A stretch of 64,000 nucleotides of DNA from Plecoglossus altivelis. Its lineage: Eukaryota > Chordata > Actinopteri > Osmeriformes > Plecoglossidae. The notes beneath the pieces are model-generated. The model was not told where the DNA came from, did not search any database, and saw nothing but the letters and a program-made list of their open reading frames with translations. Location of the stretch: NCBI GenBank assembly GCA_036571765.1, contig BROE01000017.1, positions 9,295,731-9,359,730 on the forward strand. Reading direction: 5' to 3'. How positions within the stretch are numbered: position 1 is the stretch's first letter; each line of letters opens with the position of its first letter. This document shows positions 1-11,894 of this stretch, piece by piece. The position numbers and the translations under genes are program-made.

Positions 1-656
1 CCCCAGACAGAGACACCCTACTGCCCCAGACAGACACCCTACTGCCCCAGACAGACACCCTTCTGCCCCAGACAGACACCCTTCTGCCCCAGACAGACGC
101 CCTACTGCCCCAGACAGACACCCTACTGCCCCAGACAGACACCCTACTGCCCCAGACAGAGACACCCTACTGCCCCAGACAGACGCCCTACTGCCCCAGA
201 CAGACACCCTACTGCCCCAGACAGACACCCTACTGCCCCTGAACAGAGACGCCCTACTGCCCCAGACAGACAACCGACTGCCTACAGCCCAGGACAGACA
301 CCCTACTGCCAGACAGACAACCTACCCTACTGCCCAGACACCCTACTGCCCAGACAGACACCCTACCCTACCACTGCCCCAGACAGAGCCCTACTGCCCA
401 AGACACCCTTACTGCCCCAGACAGACGCCCCCTACTGCCCCAGACAGACACCCTACTGCCCCAGACAGAGACACCCTACTGCCCCAGACAGACACCCTAC
501 TGCCCCAGACAGACACCCTACTGCCCCAGACAGACACCCTACTGCCCCAGACGCCCTACTGCCCCAGACAGACCCTACCTACTGCCAGACACCCTACTGC
601 CCCTGAACAGAGACGCCCTACTGCCCCAGACAGACAACCGACTGCCCCTGGACCAG
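1..656. repeat. 21-bp minisatellite
   Basis: Unit CCCCAGACAGACACCCTACTG, about 30 copies, with decay in the middle; it runs off the left edge. Confidence 0.95.
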
Positions 657-877
657 GTGGCCCTGTACTCAGAGGCCTGCTGCTGGGCTCAGGTGAATCC
701 TTCCCCTGCCCCCCTGCCCTCCTGCCCTCCTGCCCCCCTGCCCTCCGGCCCCCCTGGCTCCCAGGGGAACATGCCTAGGTCCAGTCCTTCAGTCTGTGAA
801 GACCCTCACACATGGTGAAAGTTTTACTGTAGGAAGTCCACTGTTCATTAAGCAGACATCCAGGCCAAAGTCAACTC

Positions 878-1852
878 AAGCTGCGATCTGTGTGTCCAGA
901 CCTCACTGCGATCTGTGTGTCCAGACCTCACTGCGATCTGTGTGTCCAGACCTCACTGCGATCTGTGTGTCCAGACCTCGATCTGTGTGTCAGACCTCAC
1001 TGCGATCTGTGTGTCCAGACCTCACTGCGATCTGTGTGTCCAGACCTCACTGCGATCTGTGTGTCCAGACGCAGTCCAGACCTCACTGCGATCTGTGTGT
1101 CCAGTCCAGACCTCACTGCGATCTGTGTGTCCAGACCTCACTGCGATCTGTGTGTCCAGACCTCACTGCGATCTGCGTGTTCCAGACCTTCACTGCATCT
1201 GTGTGTCCACTCTCGATCTGTGTGTCCAGACCTCACTGCGATCTGTGTGTCCAGACCTCACTGCGATCTGTTGTGACCTCACAGACCTCACTGCGATCTG
1301 TGTGTCCAGACCTCACGATCTGATGTGTCCAGACCTCACTGCGATCTGTGTGTCCAGACCTCACTGCGATCTGTGTGTCCACTGCGATCTGTGTGTCCAG
1401 TGTCTCAGACCTCGATCTGTGTGTCCAGACCTCACTGCGATCTGTGTGTCCAGACCTCACTGCGATCTGTGTGTCCAGACCTCACTGCGATCTGTGTGTC
1501 CAGACTCACTGCGATCTGTGTGTCCAGACCTCACTGCGATCTGTGTGTCCAGACCTCACTGCGATCTGTGTGTCCAGACCTCACTGCGATCTGTGTGTCC
1601 AGACCTCACTGCGATCTGTGTGTCCAGACCTCACTGCGATCTGTGTGTCCAGACCTCACTGCGATCTGTGTGTCCAGACCTCACTGCGATCTGTGTGGTC
1701 CAGACCTCACTGCGATCTGTGTGTCCAGACCTCACTGCGATCTGTGTGTCCGATGCGATGTGTGTCCAGACCTCACTGCGATCTGTGTGTCCAGACCTCA
1801 CTGCGATCTGTGTGTCCAGACCTCACTGCGATCTGTGTGTCCAGACCTCAAC
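878..1852. repeat. 25-bp minisatellite
   Basis: Unit TCACTGCGATCTGTGTGTCC plus AGACC, about 37 copies with truncated units. Open frames across it are artefacts of the repeat. Confidence 0.97.
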
Positions 1853-2149
1853 AAGTCACAATGTCAAGACTTCAGGTCACTTCCTTTATTGCTAACAATC
1901 ATTTTGACAAATGTAGCAGTTGATGACTGCATAAAAGATGTGACAAGACTTGAAAGTTTAGAAGTGGTTTTGTTGTAGAGCAGAGGCACAACAGCGTGTG
2001 CCCAGGGGGGGAAACTGGGACCTCACGTATCTCAACGAAATACCAAACGAATTTCAAACCTGTCAGAGTGAGTCAGACTTTGACTGGAAAAATCCAAGGC
2101 AGCTATTTAACTGCTAGATCCGGTTTTAGAGGCCTCCTCAAAATAGACA

Positions 2150-2640
2150 ACTGTACTAGGTCTGCGCACATCAGGTCTACGCACCAGGTCTACACACACC
2201 AGGTCTACACACCAGGTCTGCACATCAGGTCTGCACACCAGGTCTACACACCAGGTCTACACACCAGGTCTACACACCAGGTCTGCACATCAGGTCTACA
2301 CACACCAGGTCTACACATCAGGTCTACACACATCAGGTCTACACACACCAGGTCTACACACACCAGGTCTGCACATCGGGTCTACACACATCAGGTCTAC
2401 ACACCAGGTCTAGAAATCAGGTCTAGATATCAGGTCTACACACATCAGGTCTAGAAATCAGGTCTAGATATCAGGTCTACACACATCAGGTCTAAACACC
2501 AGGTCTACACACACCAGGTCTACACATCAGGTCTACACACACCAGGTCTACACATCAGGTCTACACACACCAGGTCTACACACCATGCAGACACCAGGCT
2601 GACACCAGGCTGACACCAGGCTGACACCAGGCTGACACCT
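2150..2640. repeat. 15-17 bp minisatellite
   Basis: Unit CAGGTCTACACACA with variants GGTCTGCACAT and GGTCTAGATAT, ending in four GACACCAGGCT units. Confidence 0.93.
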
Positions 2641-2649
2641 GGACTAGAC

Positions 2650-3620
2650 AGTCGTCTCAGACGATAGGAGCCTCTGCTACTGTCTGGAACCCTCCGAATC
2701 TCGAAGCTGAAGCTGGTGCCAACGTCTGCGAGATGTTCTGCTGCTTCTGTGCTGCTTCTGTGTCACTAGTCTGCCAAGGAGCTTGTCTTTCTGCACTCTT
2801 CCCCTCCTTCTCTCTCTCATCACTCTCCTCCTCTCTAATCCTCCCTCTCTCCTTGTCACTCTCCCCTCCATCTGTGCTGTATTAACCAGGCTAGCCACCA
2901 CTCAAAAGGGTCTTTGTGGATCTGCAAGGGCCTGCTTCTGATTAAAGTCTCTGTCACCCATTGAAAACTCTGTCAAACTAACACACCTCCCTCCCGGAAA
3001 ACAGATCTCTGGTTCTGGCTGCGTTTCTCTGCAGCCGTCAGCTGAGTGGAGAAGGAACATTTATCTGCAGTGTTCCAGCCTGCTTCACATCCACACCTCC
3101 CTCTCCCTACGTACAGGCCATCAAATCCTACTCAAAAGCCACAGGGTCAACTTTCTGTTACGCAAGCCTTTGTCAGATCGGATTAGTGGTGTGCTGGGAG
3201 AAGTTAGTCGTGAGTGGTGTTTACGTTTGGTCTGAGTCGGTCGACTGCGTTCTCCGGATGAACCTAAATGAAGGGGTTCGCTACAGTGCGGCTTCCACAA
3301 ACCATGCTTCTGACTGGACGCTCTGCAGCTGCACACAGCCACAGGTCAGCTGCTGCTGGAGCTGACGACTTGCATCTGAATGTATGAATGTGCATCTGTG
3401 TTTCATACCTTTGAGTACGAGGGATTATGCTCAAAGGAGAAAGGGTGTTTTTTTTTAAACTTGTATTTGTATTTGTACACCCCTTATATTTTTTACACAA
3501 GATTTATTTGTCTCTAACACTTTTAAAAAATTGTATTTGAAAATAATAGCCAGAGGTAAGATGTTGTGTGGGAGTGTTGCTGGCAGTTTGGTAGGTTGCT
3601 GCAGGGCCAGAAAGAAGGAG
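2650..3620. other. Unique intergenic DNA
   Basis: Nothing recognised beyond a CT-rich patch near 2.8 kb. Confidence 0.5.
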
Positions 3621-3621
3621 A

Positions 3622-4141
3622 GCGAAGAGAGGAGAGAGGAGAGGGGAGAGAGGAGAGGGAAGAAGTGAGGAGAGGGGAGAGAGGAGAGGGAAGAAGTGAG
3701 GAGAGGGGAGAGAGGAGAGAGGAGAAGTGAGGAGAGAGGAGAGGGAAGAAGTGAGGAGAGGGGAGAGAGAGGGGAGAGAGGAGAGGGAAGAAGTGAGGAG
3801 AGGGGAGAGAGGAGAGAGGAGAAGTGAGGAGAGGGGAGAGAGGAGAGAGGAGAGAGGAGAGTAAACAGAGGAGAGGGTAGAGAGGAGAGGAGAGGTGAGA
3901 GGGGAGAGAGGAGAGAGAATAAAGGAGAGGGGAGAGGAGAGGAGAGGTGAGGAGAGGAGGAGAGAGGAGAGAAGTGAGGAGAGGGGAGAGAGGAGAGAGG
4001 AGAGTAAACAGAGGAGAGGGTAGAGAGGAGAGGAGAGGAGAGGAGAGGTGAGGAGAGGAGGAGAGGTGAGGGGAGAGAGGAGAGGAGAGGTGAGAGGGGA
4101 GAGAGGAGAGAGAATAAAGGAGAGGGGAGAGGAGAGAGGAA
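3622..4141. repeat. GA-rich (GAGAGG) tract
   Basis: Purine-only strand with units GAGGGAAGAAGTGAGGAGAG; higher-order copies of about 100 bp repeat within it. Confidence 0.95.
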
Positions 4142-4149
4142 AGGGCGCT

Positions 4150-5090
4150 CTCCCAGGTGTCGAATACAGCAGCCGGAGTCCAAAGGATGTGGTTTCTCCT
4201 CCACCCAGACTGGCTCAGGAAGAATGCTGAGTTATTGAGAAAAGCAGGACAAGGAAATGATCCAGGGAGCAGAGAGAAAGGCAGCACTATTTTCTTTTGT
4301 TTTAACAGCTAAATCAGGCCCACATGGTCCAGTCTCACACTTCTCCTTTCATTTTCACCTCATCAGAGTCAGCGAAGCAGGCTGTGGGGTCTCCATATTG
4401 TTCGGTGTGTTTATAACATGTGTTGATCAAAGTTTAATGGCTGTTTGTAATGGCTGACTCGTTAAACATCTGTATCATCTGACCTGGAACAATATACAGC
4501 TGAAGGTCACGTCAGCAAGACTACACAGGAATTATGCAAGATATGCTGAAACTAGCTGGCCAGAAAGCAAACAGAGCTGATTCGACTGCTGAAGGTATTC
4601 ATCAAAACTCCCTTCCCAGTTTTCTGAAGGATACGCAAACGGAAAGTCAGTATTTTTTGGTGTTGAATGTTTTGGGAGGGTAAATTCTGTTATGATCAGT
4701 CTTAGTATTCCTGTATAAGTTTCCTCTGAACATGGTTTAATATCTGCTTGCATCGATGCTCTTGCACATCAGGAGCTACAAATGAAAGACTTTCCTAGCT
4801 GTTGGCTTACAAGTGATCCCAATACAGACACATACATAATACTATATAATACCCCTACCACAGGCTATTACCCCACACCCAAGTCCCCTTCTACAGACTA
4901 TAACCTCACACCCAATCATAGAAGTCCTCATCCAAGACAACATACATTCACCATCTAACCACAAGAGTCCAGAAAGGAACAAGACAGTTTGTTTGCCAAA
5001 CCATTTGGATAAATCTTTTTAAACCTTTTGGGAGACATCAAATCTGACAAAAAGAAAATCATCGCGTTTAAATCCAAGCCCTTCTAGATG
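4150..5090. other. Unique intergenic DNA
   Basis: No exon, RNA or mobile element recognised. Confidence 0.5.
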
Positions 5091-5094
5091 AACC

Positions 5095-5388
5095 ATCTCT
5101 CTTTGAGACTAACCATCTCTCTTTTAGACTAACCATCTCTCTTCTAGATGAACCATCTCTCTTTTAGACTAAACATCTCTCTTTTAGACTAATCATCTCT
5201 CTTCTAGATGAACCATCTCTCTTTTAAACTAACCATCTCTCTTTTAGACTAACCATCTCTCTTCTAGATGAACCATCTCTCTTTTAGACAAACCATCTCT
5301 CTTTCAGACTAAACATCTCTCTTTCAGACAAACCATCTCTCTTCTAGACGAACCATCTCTCTTCTAGACGAACCATCTCTCTTCAGAA
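5095..5388. repeat. 20-bp minisatellite
   Basis: Unit AACCATCTCTCTTCTAGATG alternating with AACCATCTCTCTTTTAGACT, about 15 copies. Confidence 0.96.
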
Positions 5389-5572
5389 ATGGTATTTATG
5401 GTTGTCATGATGTTTTGCCTCTGTGGTTGTCCAGATGCTGTGTCTTTCCTCGTGACGTAGAACCAGACTTTGTAACGCTCCTCTCTTAAACATATCTGCA
5501 ACGTCCCAGAGGATGGAGAAAAACAGCAGCTTGTGTTTCCCTCTCCAGTGCAAAGGAAGTCTACAAGCTTGG

Positions 5573-5652
5573 AGCAGCCAGACAGTGACCAGAGGACAAG
5601 CAGCCAGACAGTGACCAGAGGACAAGCAGCCAGACAGTGACCAGAGGACAAG
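5573..5652. repeat. 26-bp tandem repeat, three copies
   Basis: AGCCAGACAGTGACCAGAGG plus ACAAGC repeated three times. Confidence 0.93.
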
Positions 5653-5828
5653 GGACCAAAATAAAAACCACAGTAAATAAATCATCCCAAAAAAGGTTAT
5701 CTGGCTTCAGAGTGACGGGAACTGTATCATTTAGAAAACATCTCCTTGAAAGCTGCTGAAAACATGACATCAAGCCATACTTCCTCCCTCGCTGAACATT
5801 TGGCTTCAGTAAGTCCATCCTGCGCTGT

Positions 5829-6155
5829 CCTGTCCTCACATTGGTTCCCTTTCCTGTCTTCCCTTTGGTTCACCATCTCCCTTTCCTGTCCTCCCATTGG
5901 TTCCCCATCTCCCTTTCCTGTCCTCCCATTGGTTCCCCATCTCCCTTTCCTGTCCTCCCGTTGGTTCCCCATCTCCCTTTCCTGTCCTCCCATTGGTTCC
6001 CCATCTCCCTTTCCTGTCCTCCCATTGGTTCCCCATATCCCTTTCCTGTCCTGTCCTCCCGATGGTTCCCTATCTCCCTTTCTTGACCTCCCATTGGTTT
6101 CCTTTCCTGTTCTCCCATTGGTTCTCTTTCCTGTCCTCCCATTGGTTCCCTATTT
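5829..6155. repeat. 32-bp minisatellite
   Basis: Unit built from CCCATTGGTTCCCCATCTCC and CTTTCCTGTCCT, about ten copies; CCATTGG boxes recur in each. Confidence 0.95.
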
Positions 6156-6334
6156 TCCTTAGAACACTGATGTTGATGCGCCCTTCACCTCTGACCTCGT
6201 TAACTGGTGTTTGGGTTTAAAGACTCCGACAGCGGGTCCTGTATCCTCGGGGTCTTAGTGCTCCTGGTCTGACGCGTCCTTCATTGGCAACTTAACATTG
6301 AACAAGTCTGGCATCTCTCCAGAATGGAAGCTGA

Positions 6335-6525
6335 TCTCTCTCTCTCGCTCTCTCTCCAGTATGGGAGCAGGTCTCTCTCTCACTCTCTCTCCAGTATGGG
6401 AGCAGGACTCTCTCTCACTCTCTCTCCAGTATGGGAGCAGGTCTCTCTCTCACTCTCTCTCCAGTATGGGAGCAGGTCTCTCTCTCACTCTCTCTCCAGT
6501 ATGGGAGCAGGTCTCTCTCTCTTTC
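6335..6525. repeat. 35-bp minisatellite
   Basis: AGTATGGGAGCAGGTCTCTC plus a CT-rich arm, five copies with exact 35-bp spacing. Confidence 0.95.
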
Positions 6526-6599
6526 CACCAGGCCTGTCTTGACGACCAAGCCTTCCCAAAACAAGCATCTCCGTTTCAGCTAAACGTTGCTTTATTGTT

Positions 6600-6994
6600 T
6601 ACAGACGACTTTAATAGGGCACCCCCCCCCCCTCCACCTCACTTCTTCCCCCCCCCTCACCCCCACACACACAGCTCTTTACCCCGCCCCCCCCCCCACC
6701 ACCCTCTATATCCCGCCCACCCCACCACAGATCAGTTAACACAGAAACCAATGCCTTCCACACAGACAGAGCTGCATTGAGCCACAACAGTGCCCACCTG
6801 CTTTACTGCATTACCCATAATCCCTCTCGCGTGCTACCGTATCTCTGGGAAGGCTGCCTGGCCCCGCACTTGGAGCAGCGCTGGTGGAGGAGGAGAGGGG
6901 GGACTCACTGTAGCCGGGGTCTGGACAATACAAGTTCATCTGTACCAAGAGTGCATTTCTAATCCAGCCTGGGCCCTTGGCTGCATGTCTCTAT

Positions 6995-7028
<34 letters not shown>

Positions 7029-7200
7029 CCCGCACTCACGCTAGGCCCCAGCTAGCTTAAAAGCAGCCCCTCCAGAGACGAGGCTGGCAGGGTGGCCAGG
7101 CATCCACACACTGCCCCGAGGAGATCACCAGCACACCCGGAGAGCAATAAAAAGGAGCTGGCGCCAGGACCAGGGCCAGGGCCTGTAGTTTAACAGTATA
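6600..7200. other. C-rich and unique intergenic DNA
   Basis: Poly-C and CACCCC patches at 6.62-6.73 kb, a CT run at 6995-7026, otherwise unique with no exon seen. Confidence 0.5.
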
Positions 7201-7219
7201 GCATCTGTCAGCAGGACAC

Positions 7220-7445
7220 AGAGATGGCTTAAGGGGAGCAGGGGAGTAGGACAGCAGAGATGGCTTAAGGGGAGCAGGGGAGCAGAGTGTTCAGGAGGGG
7301 AGGAGGGCAGCAGTGATGGCTTAAGGGGAGCAGGGCAGCAGGACAGCAGAGATGGCTTAAGGGGAGCAGGGGAGCAGAGTGTTCAGGAGGGGAGCAGGGG
7401 AGCAGAGTGTTCAGGAGGGGAGCAGGGGAGCAGAGTGTTCAGGAG
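7220..7445. repeat. GGGGAGCAG minisatellite
   Basis: Units GAGATGGCTTAAGGGGAGCA and GGGGAGCAGAGTGTTCAGGA in mixed order. Confidence 0.9.
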
Positions 7446-7689
7446 GCTTGCGCTGGTCCCCCCCCCCCCAGCGCTCGGCTCGGGCTCACTGCCTCTGTTA
7501 ACTCTGGTATTATCCTCAGTCAGAGCAGTCAGGGTTTGGATATTCAGCTCCCACAAAATAGGATTGAGAATGTCGCTTTGATAATGTGCTGCTGAGATGC
7601 TGCTGACTAGCTCAAACACCAGGCGCATTCAGGACCTCCACACACTCACCCTGACATTGCTTTAGTAACCGCTAAAATAGATAGTGGAC

Positions 7690-7835
7690 ATCACGCCACC
7701 ACGGTGACCAACATCACGCCACCATGGTGACCAACATCACGCCACCATGGTGACCAACATCACGCCACCATGGTGACCAACATCACGCCACCATGGTTAC
7801 CAACATCACGCCACCATGGTTACCAACAATCACCA
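7690..7835. repeat. 23-bp minisatellite
   Basis: Unit CGCCACCATGGTGACCAACA plus TCA, six to seven copies. Each carries the palindromic CACCATGGTG. Confidence 0.95.
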
Positions 7836-7874
7836 ACTATCTTACTGTCCATCGTAACCACGTGTCTGACGTCT

Positions 7875-8085
7875 GTGTGTGTGTCTGTGTGTGTTCTTTT
7901 GTGCGTGTCCACACGAGTGTGCGTGTTCTTCCGTGTGTGTTTCTGTGTGCAAGTACGTGGGTGTGTGTGTGCGTGCGCATGTGTGTGTGAGAGTGAGTGT
8001 GTGTTCCTGTGTTTGTGAGAAACAGAGTGTGTTTCTGTGTGCGTGCGTGCGAGCGTGTGTGTGTGTGTGCGAGAGCGTGCGAGCG
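7875..8085. repeat. Imperfect TG tract
   Basis: GTGT/GCGT-rich microsatellite; not coding. Confidence 0.9.
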
Positions 8086-8411
8086 CCAGCCTGAAGCTTG
8101 CATCCCGAGGTGCAGGTTGTGGACTGTGCACAAGCAGAAAGAAAGCAGTGTTCTAACAGCCAGCCCTCCTGTTAGGACACGAGGATGTGTTCTCCTGTCT
8201 CAGAGCAGCGATGGACAACAGTGGCTGTTTCCTGTCAAGCAGTTGAGGAGCACATTACAAGGCTTTCCTAACACACGCTCACGCTCACGCTCACACACAC
8301 ACAACACAGAGCAGACAGCAGAGACAGGAAGTGCACCACCACTGGGTGACCACTAGGGGGGGCCTGATGGCCCTCAGCTCTCAACAGGTTCATTCAGGGG
8401 AGCAAAGGAAG

Positions 8412-8757
8412 ACCCAGACCCTCAAGACCCAGCCTCAAGACCCAGCCTCAAGACCCAGCCTCAAGACCCAGCCTCAAGACCCCAGACCCAGACCCTCAAG
8501 ACTCCAGACCCTCCAGCCTCAAGACCCTCCAGACCCTCCAGCCTCCAAACCCTCCAGACCCTCCAGCCTCAAGACCCTCCAGACCATCCAGCCTCAAGAC
8601 CCTCCAGACCCTCCAGCCTCTCCAGACCCAGACACCAGACCCTCCAGCCTCAAGACCCTCCAAACCCTCCAGCCTCCAAACCCTCCAGCCTCCAAACCCT
8701 CCAGACCCAGACACTAGACCCTCCAGACTCTAGACTCCAGACCCTCCAGACTCATAC
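8412..8757. repeat. CCTCCAGAC / CCTCAAGAC minisatellite
   Basis: Units CCCTCCAGCCTCAAGA and CCTCAAGACCCAG in mosaic order. Confidence 0.93.
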
Positions 8758-9261
8758 TGTGTCCTGTCCCACAGCTTGCCTCAGCAGCAAATTCCGGCCA
8801 GGCCGTGGGGAACATGCAGGAATGCAGGGACCAGCTGTTTGGGGCTGGAGCGTGGGGGGCTAACAGGGTAGGAACGGCTTCAGCTTGCCCCTGGGGATCC
8901 AGTTTACTATTCAATCAGCTGGCTGCATCTCTCTCGTGCGGAAGGGGAGAGAGCAGAGAGAGACCTTCAAGCCAGCCTCTCGTTTCCTGATCAGAATAAG
9001 AAGGATCTTCACACGCAACATTCATCAGTGTTGTTCTTTTTGCTTTGCAATGACGGTGCTTATTGTTGAGGTTGGGGTGGTGTTGGGGTGGTGTTCAGTT
9101 GGTGTTGGGGTGGTGTTAAGGTGGTGTTAAGGTGGTGATGGGGTGACAGAGAAGTCTGGTTTTCTCCACAGACCCCAGCTGTCAGCAGGGAGGAGCTGGA
9201 TGAACGTCTCTGGCTTCTTATCATGTGTGGCTCAGCTGACAGCTGCCACACCACAACCAAA

Positions 9262-9482
9262 CCTTTGGAATGGAACCAGGCCCAAACCTGCTAAGGACAA
9301 CAGGGACCAGGTTTGGGAATGGAACCCAAGGCCCAAACTGCTATAAGGACAAAAGGGACCCAGGTTTGGGATGGAACCAGGCCCAAAGTGTTTCAAGAAA
9401 GCAGAGGCCAGGTTGGGAATGGAACCAGGCCAAAACGCTGCTATGAGAACACAGGACAGGTTTGGGAATGGAACTTAGGCCC
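9262..9482. repeat. About 50-bp minisatellite, diverged
   Basis: Repeats of GGGAATGGAACCAGGCCCAA separated by AAGGACAACAGGGACCAGG-like spacers, five copies. Confidence 0.85.
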
Positions 9483-9786
9483 CTCTCTCCCTCTCTCCCT
9501 CACCACAAACACCACCCACTTATTCCATATAGCCTGCCATGAGAGGCCTACTTATCTTCAACAGGATGGCCAGTAAGACTGGAAATCAAGGCTTGGTTTC
9601 ACAGTGTGGTAAAGACCTTTAGACAGAAGTCTTAGTCTACTGTGTGCACACCTGTCATCCAGACTGCCCATTCTACACTGTCAGGAAGTCAGGCATTAGA
9701 CTACCATGTTATGATTCTTGTGGATATTATGACAAAATCTGTCCTATGACCTAACTTGTAAGGCTTATAGGCTTTACACGTGTGGT

Positions 9787-9912
9787 CACACCACAATCAC
9801 CACACACACACCACACACACACACAACACACACACACACACACCACACACACACAACACACACAACCACACACACACACCCAACACACCACACGCAATAC
9901 ACACACACCCGT
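9787..9912. repeat. CA-rich microsatellite
   Basis: CACACACA with ACCACAC and AACACAC interruptions. Confidence 0.93.
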
Positions 9913-9919
9913 TACACAC

Positions 9920-10315
9920 CCACCATGTGACCAGCATCCCTCTGTTAAATCCATGTGATAACTTTACCCACGAGATGTCTGAAGTAGCTTGCTGGCACGC
10001 GGACAAAATAGGTGACCTTGGAGACAAAACGCCAGCGAGGCTGACGGCTGCGCCTCTCCAGGCATGGCAGCCAGTTAGCACCTCTTCTCCCAGATAAAGA
10101 CATGGAGCACGATCTGTCAGGGGGGGCGGGTTCACACACAACACTGGTGTTGTGGAGCGACAGGGTGAAGCCATGTCCTGGCAGAGGGCCACCTTCAACA
10201 CTAATCCCTACACATTGGCAGACATACAACTCCACTTACACCTCCCCCCTACTCTCACATCACCCTTACTACCATGGTGGAGTATGAAAGAGACAAGGCC
10301 TTCAGGATACGGGGG
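9920..10315. other. Unique intergenic DNA
   Basis: No exon recognised. The stretch from 9.92 to 10.10 kb is complex and non-repetitive. Confidence 0.45.
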
Positions 10316-10317
10316 GG

Positions 10318-10413
10318 CTGGTGGTGTGTGTTGTTGTGTGAGAGAGAGAGAGAGAGAGAGCAGTGTGTGTGTGTGTGTGTGGTGAGAGGGAGTGTGTGTG
10401 TGTGTGTGTGGTG
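10318..10413. repeat. TG / GA microsatellite
   Basis: TGTG runs broken by a GAGAGAGA run. Confidence 0.9.
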
Positions 10414-11212
10414 TCAGGCGGGTGGTTCTGTTTGTTGTGTGTTATGTTTAAAATAGGACAGTGTTCCTTCCAGGATCGTACGACACAGTTTGGTGGAAGG
10501 AGAGGGTACTCGTGATCTGGCCAAGGTCAGACTTGGGAGGAGGGAGCGGGGGGGGGGGGTGGGGGATGAAACGAAGGGTCTGAGGGGTCCCAGAGTGTGA
10601 CAGTGAAGTGCAACACATTTCACCACACTCTCTCTTTTAAACAGCAAGGCGGTGAGCGCAAACTGTGTGTCCCACAAGCGAACACGCTTGTACACACACA
10701 CACACACGGACGGACTCACACACACACGGACTCACAAGCACACACGTGTCGACACACACGGACCACACAGACCTATCGGACCTCCTCGAAATAACGGACA
10801 CGAAGCCAGCACCCGCCCCCCCCACAGACACCTCTACCCCCCCCTCCTGAACACTTCGCAAAAGCTGCTGTTATCGCTCCTAACATAGCACCTTTATCAC
10901 ACCAGACCAGCTTCCATCGCCAGTCTAGATAGCCGTGTTTACCCAGGTTGGGTTTCCCAGTCAGAAGCAGGCTTTACATGTTCACAGAGACACACAGAGT
11001 AGAGCAGAGTAGATGTGCTTGCTGCTACGCTACTCTGGGCTAGCTGGGGGTGAGGGGGGGTCTCATTGATAAGAGAGAGAGGGAGGGCATGTTTAAAATG
11101 ACACCATGTTCTAATGGCGAAAGGGGGGGGGGGGCATTTTAGAATCGACAGCGTGTTCTAATGGGGAGGGGGGGGGGGATTTGGTTGGTTATTGTCCAGT
11201 AAGAGGGGAGGC

Positions 11213-11460
11213 TGATGTGTAGAGGCTGGGTGATGTGTAGAGGCTGGGTGATGTGTAGAGGCTGGGTGATGTGTAGAGGCTGGGTGATGTGTAGAGGCGA
11301 GGCAGATGTGTAGAGGCTGGTGATGTGTAGAGGCTGGGTGATGTGTAGAGGCTGGGTGATGTGTAGAGGCTGGTGATGTGTAGAGGCTGGGTGATGTGTA
11401 GAGGCTGGGTGATGTGTAGAGGCTGGGTGATGTGTAGAGGCTGGTGATGTGTAGAGGGGA
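11213..11460. repeat. 18-bp minisatellite
   Basis: Unit GATGTGTAGAGGCTGGGT, about 14 copies, some lacking one G. Confidence 0.96.
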
Positions 11461-11539
11461 GGCAGATGGGGAAATGAGGGTGGCCCAAGACAACAGAACA
11501 ATCAGACAGACAACTCAAGAGTTTGTAATGGAGAACAGT

Positions 11540-11719
11540 GGTGTGTGTGTGTGTGTATGTATATGTGAGTGTGCGTGTATGCGAGTGTGTGTGTGTGTGT
11601 ATGCATGTGCGTATATGTGAGTGTGTGTGTGAGTGTATGTGTGTGCCAGATGCCAGCTGGGTGTCTGAAGGGTTAATTAAAAGGGGGTAGCGTTTGGGAC
11701 AACCTTGACCTCAAGGTTG

Positions 11720-11775
<56 letters not shown>
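11540..11775. repeat. TG tract and a separate (CA)27 tract
   Basis: TG-rich at 11540-11645, then a nearly pure CA run at 11721-11774. Confidence 0.93.
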
Positions 11776-11778
<3 letters not shown>

Positions 11779-11894
11779 TCACTGTTCCCTGGGGTTGACA
11801 CAGAGTCAAGATGCAGCACTTGAGGGGTCCAAGTTGAGTTCAGGCCATAAGTCCATAAGGCACATTTTTGACTCTGGTTAAAATAAGGTTTTTT

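Noticed and set aside
640..705. Plus-strand piece reading DQVALYSEACCWAQ before GTGAAT
   Set aside because: Too short, inside minisatellite flanks, with no recognised family.
796..1978. Plus-strand frames rich in RPHCDLCVQ
   Set aside because: Pure 25-bp minisatellite; all three frames are open and no gene context exists.
3455..4287. Ser/Pro/Leu-rich minus frames
   Set aside because: Translation of a GA/CT tract.
5095..5388. CRISPR-like array (regular 20-bp periodicity)
   Set aside because: Repeats are contiguous without unique spacers and the host is a vertebrate; it is a minisatellite.
8774..8871. Plus-strand exon-like piece: CCCACAG acceptor, open LASAANSGQAVGNMQECRDQ, AGG|GTAGGA donor
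   Set aside because: The signals are fair but the protein is not recognised and upstream DNA is repeat. A transcript or protein search would decide.
9170..9291. Plus-strand exon-like piece after CTCCACAG, reading TPAVSREELDERLWLLIMCG to a stop
   Set aside because: Looks coding-like, but no family is recognised and it runs into a minisatellite. Needs RNA evidence; not called.
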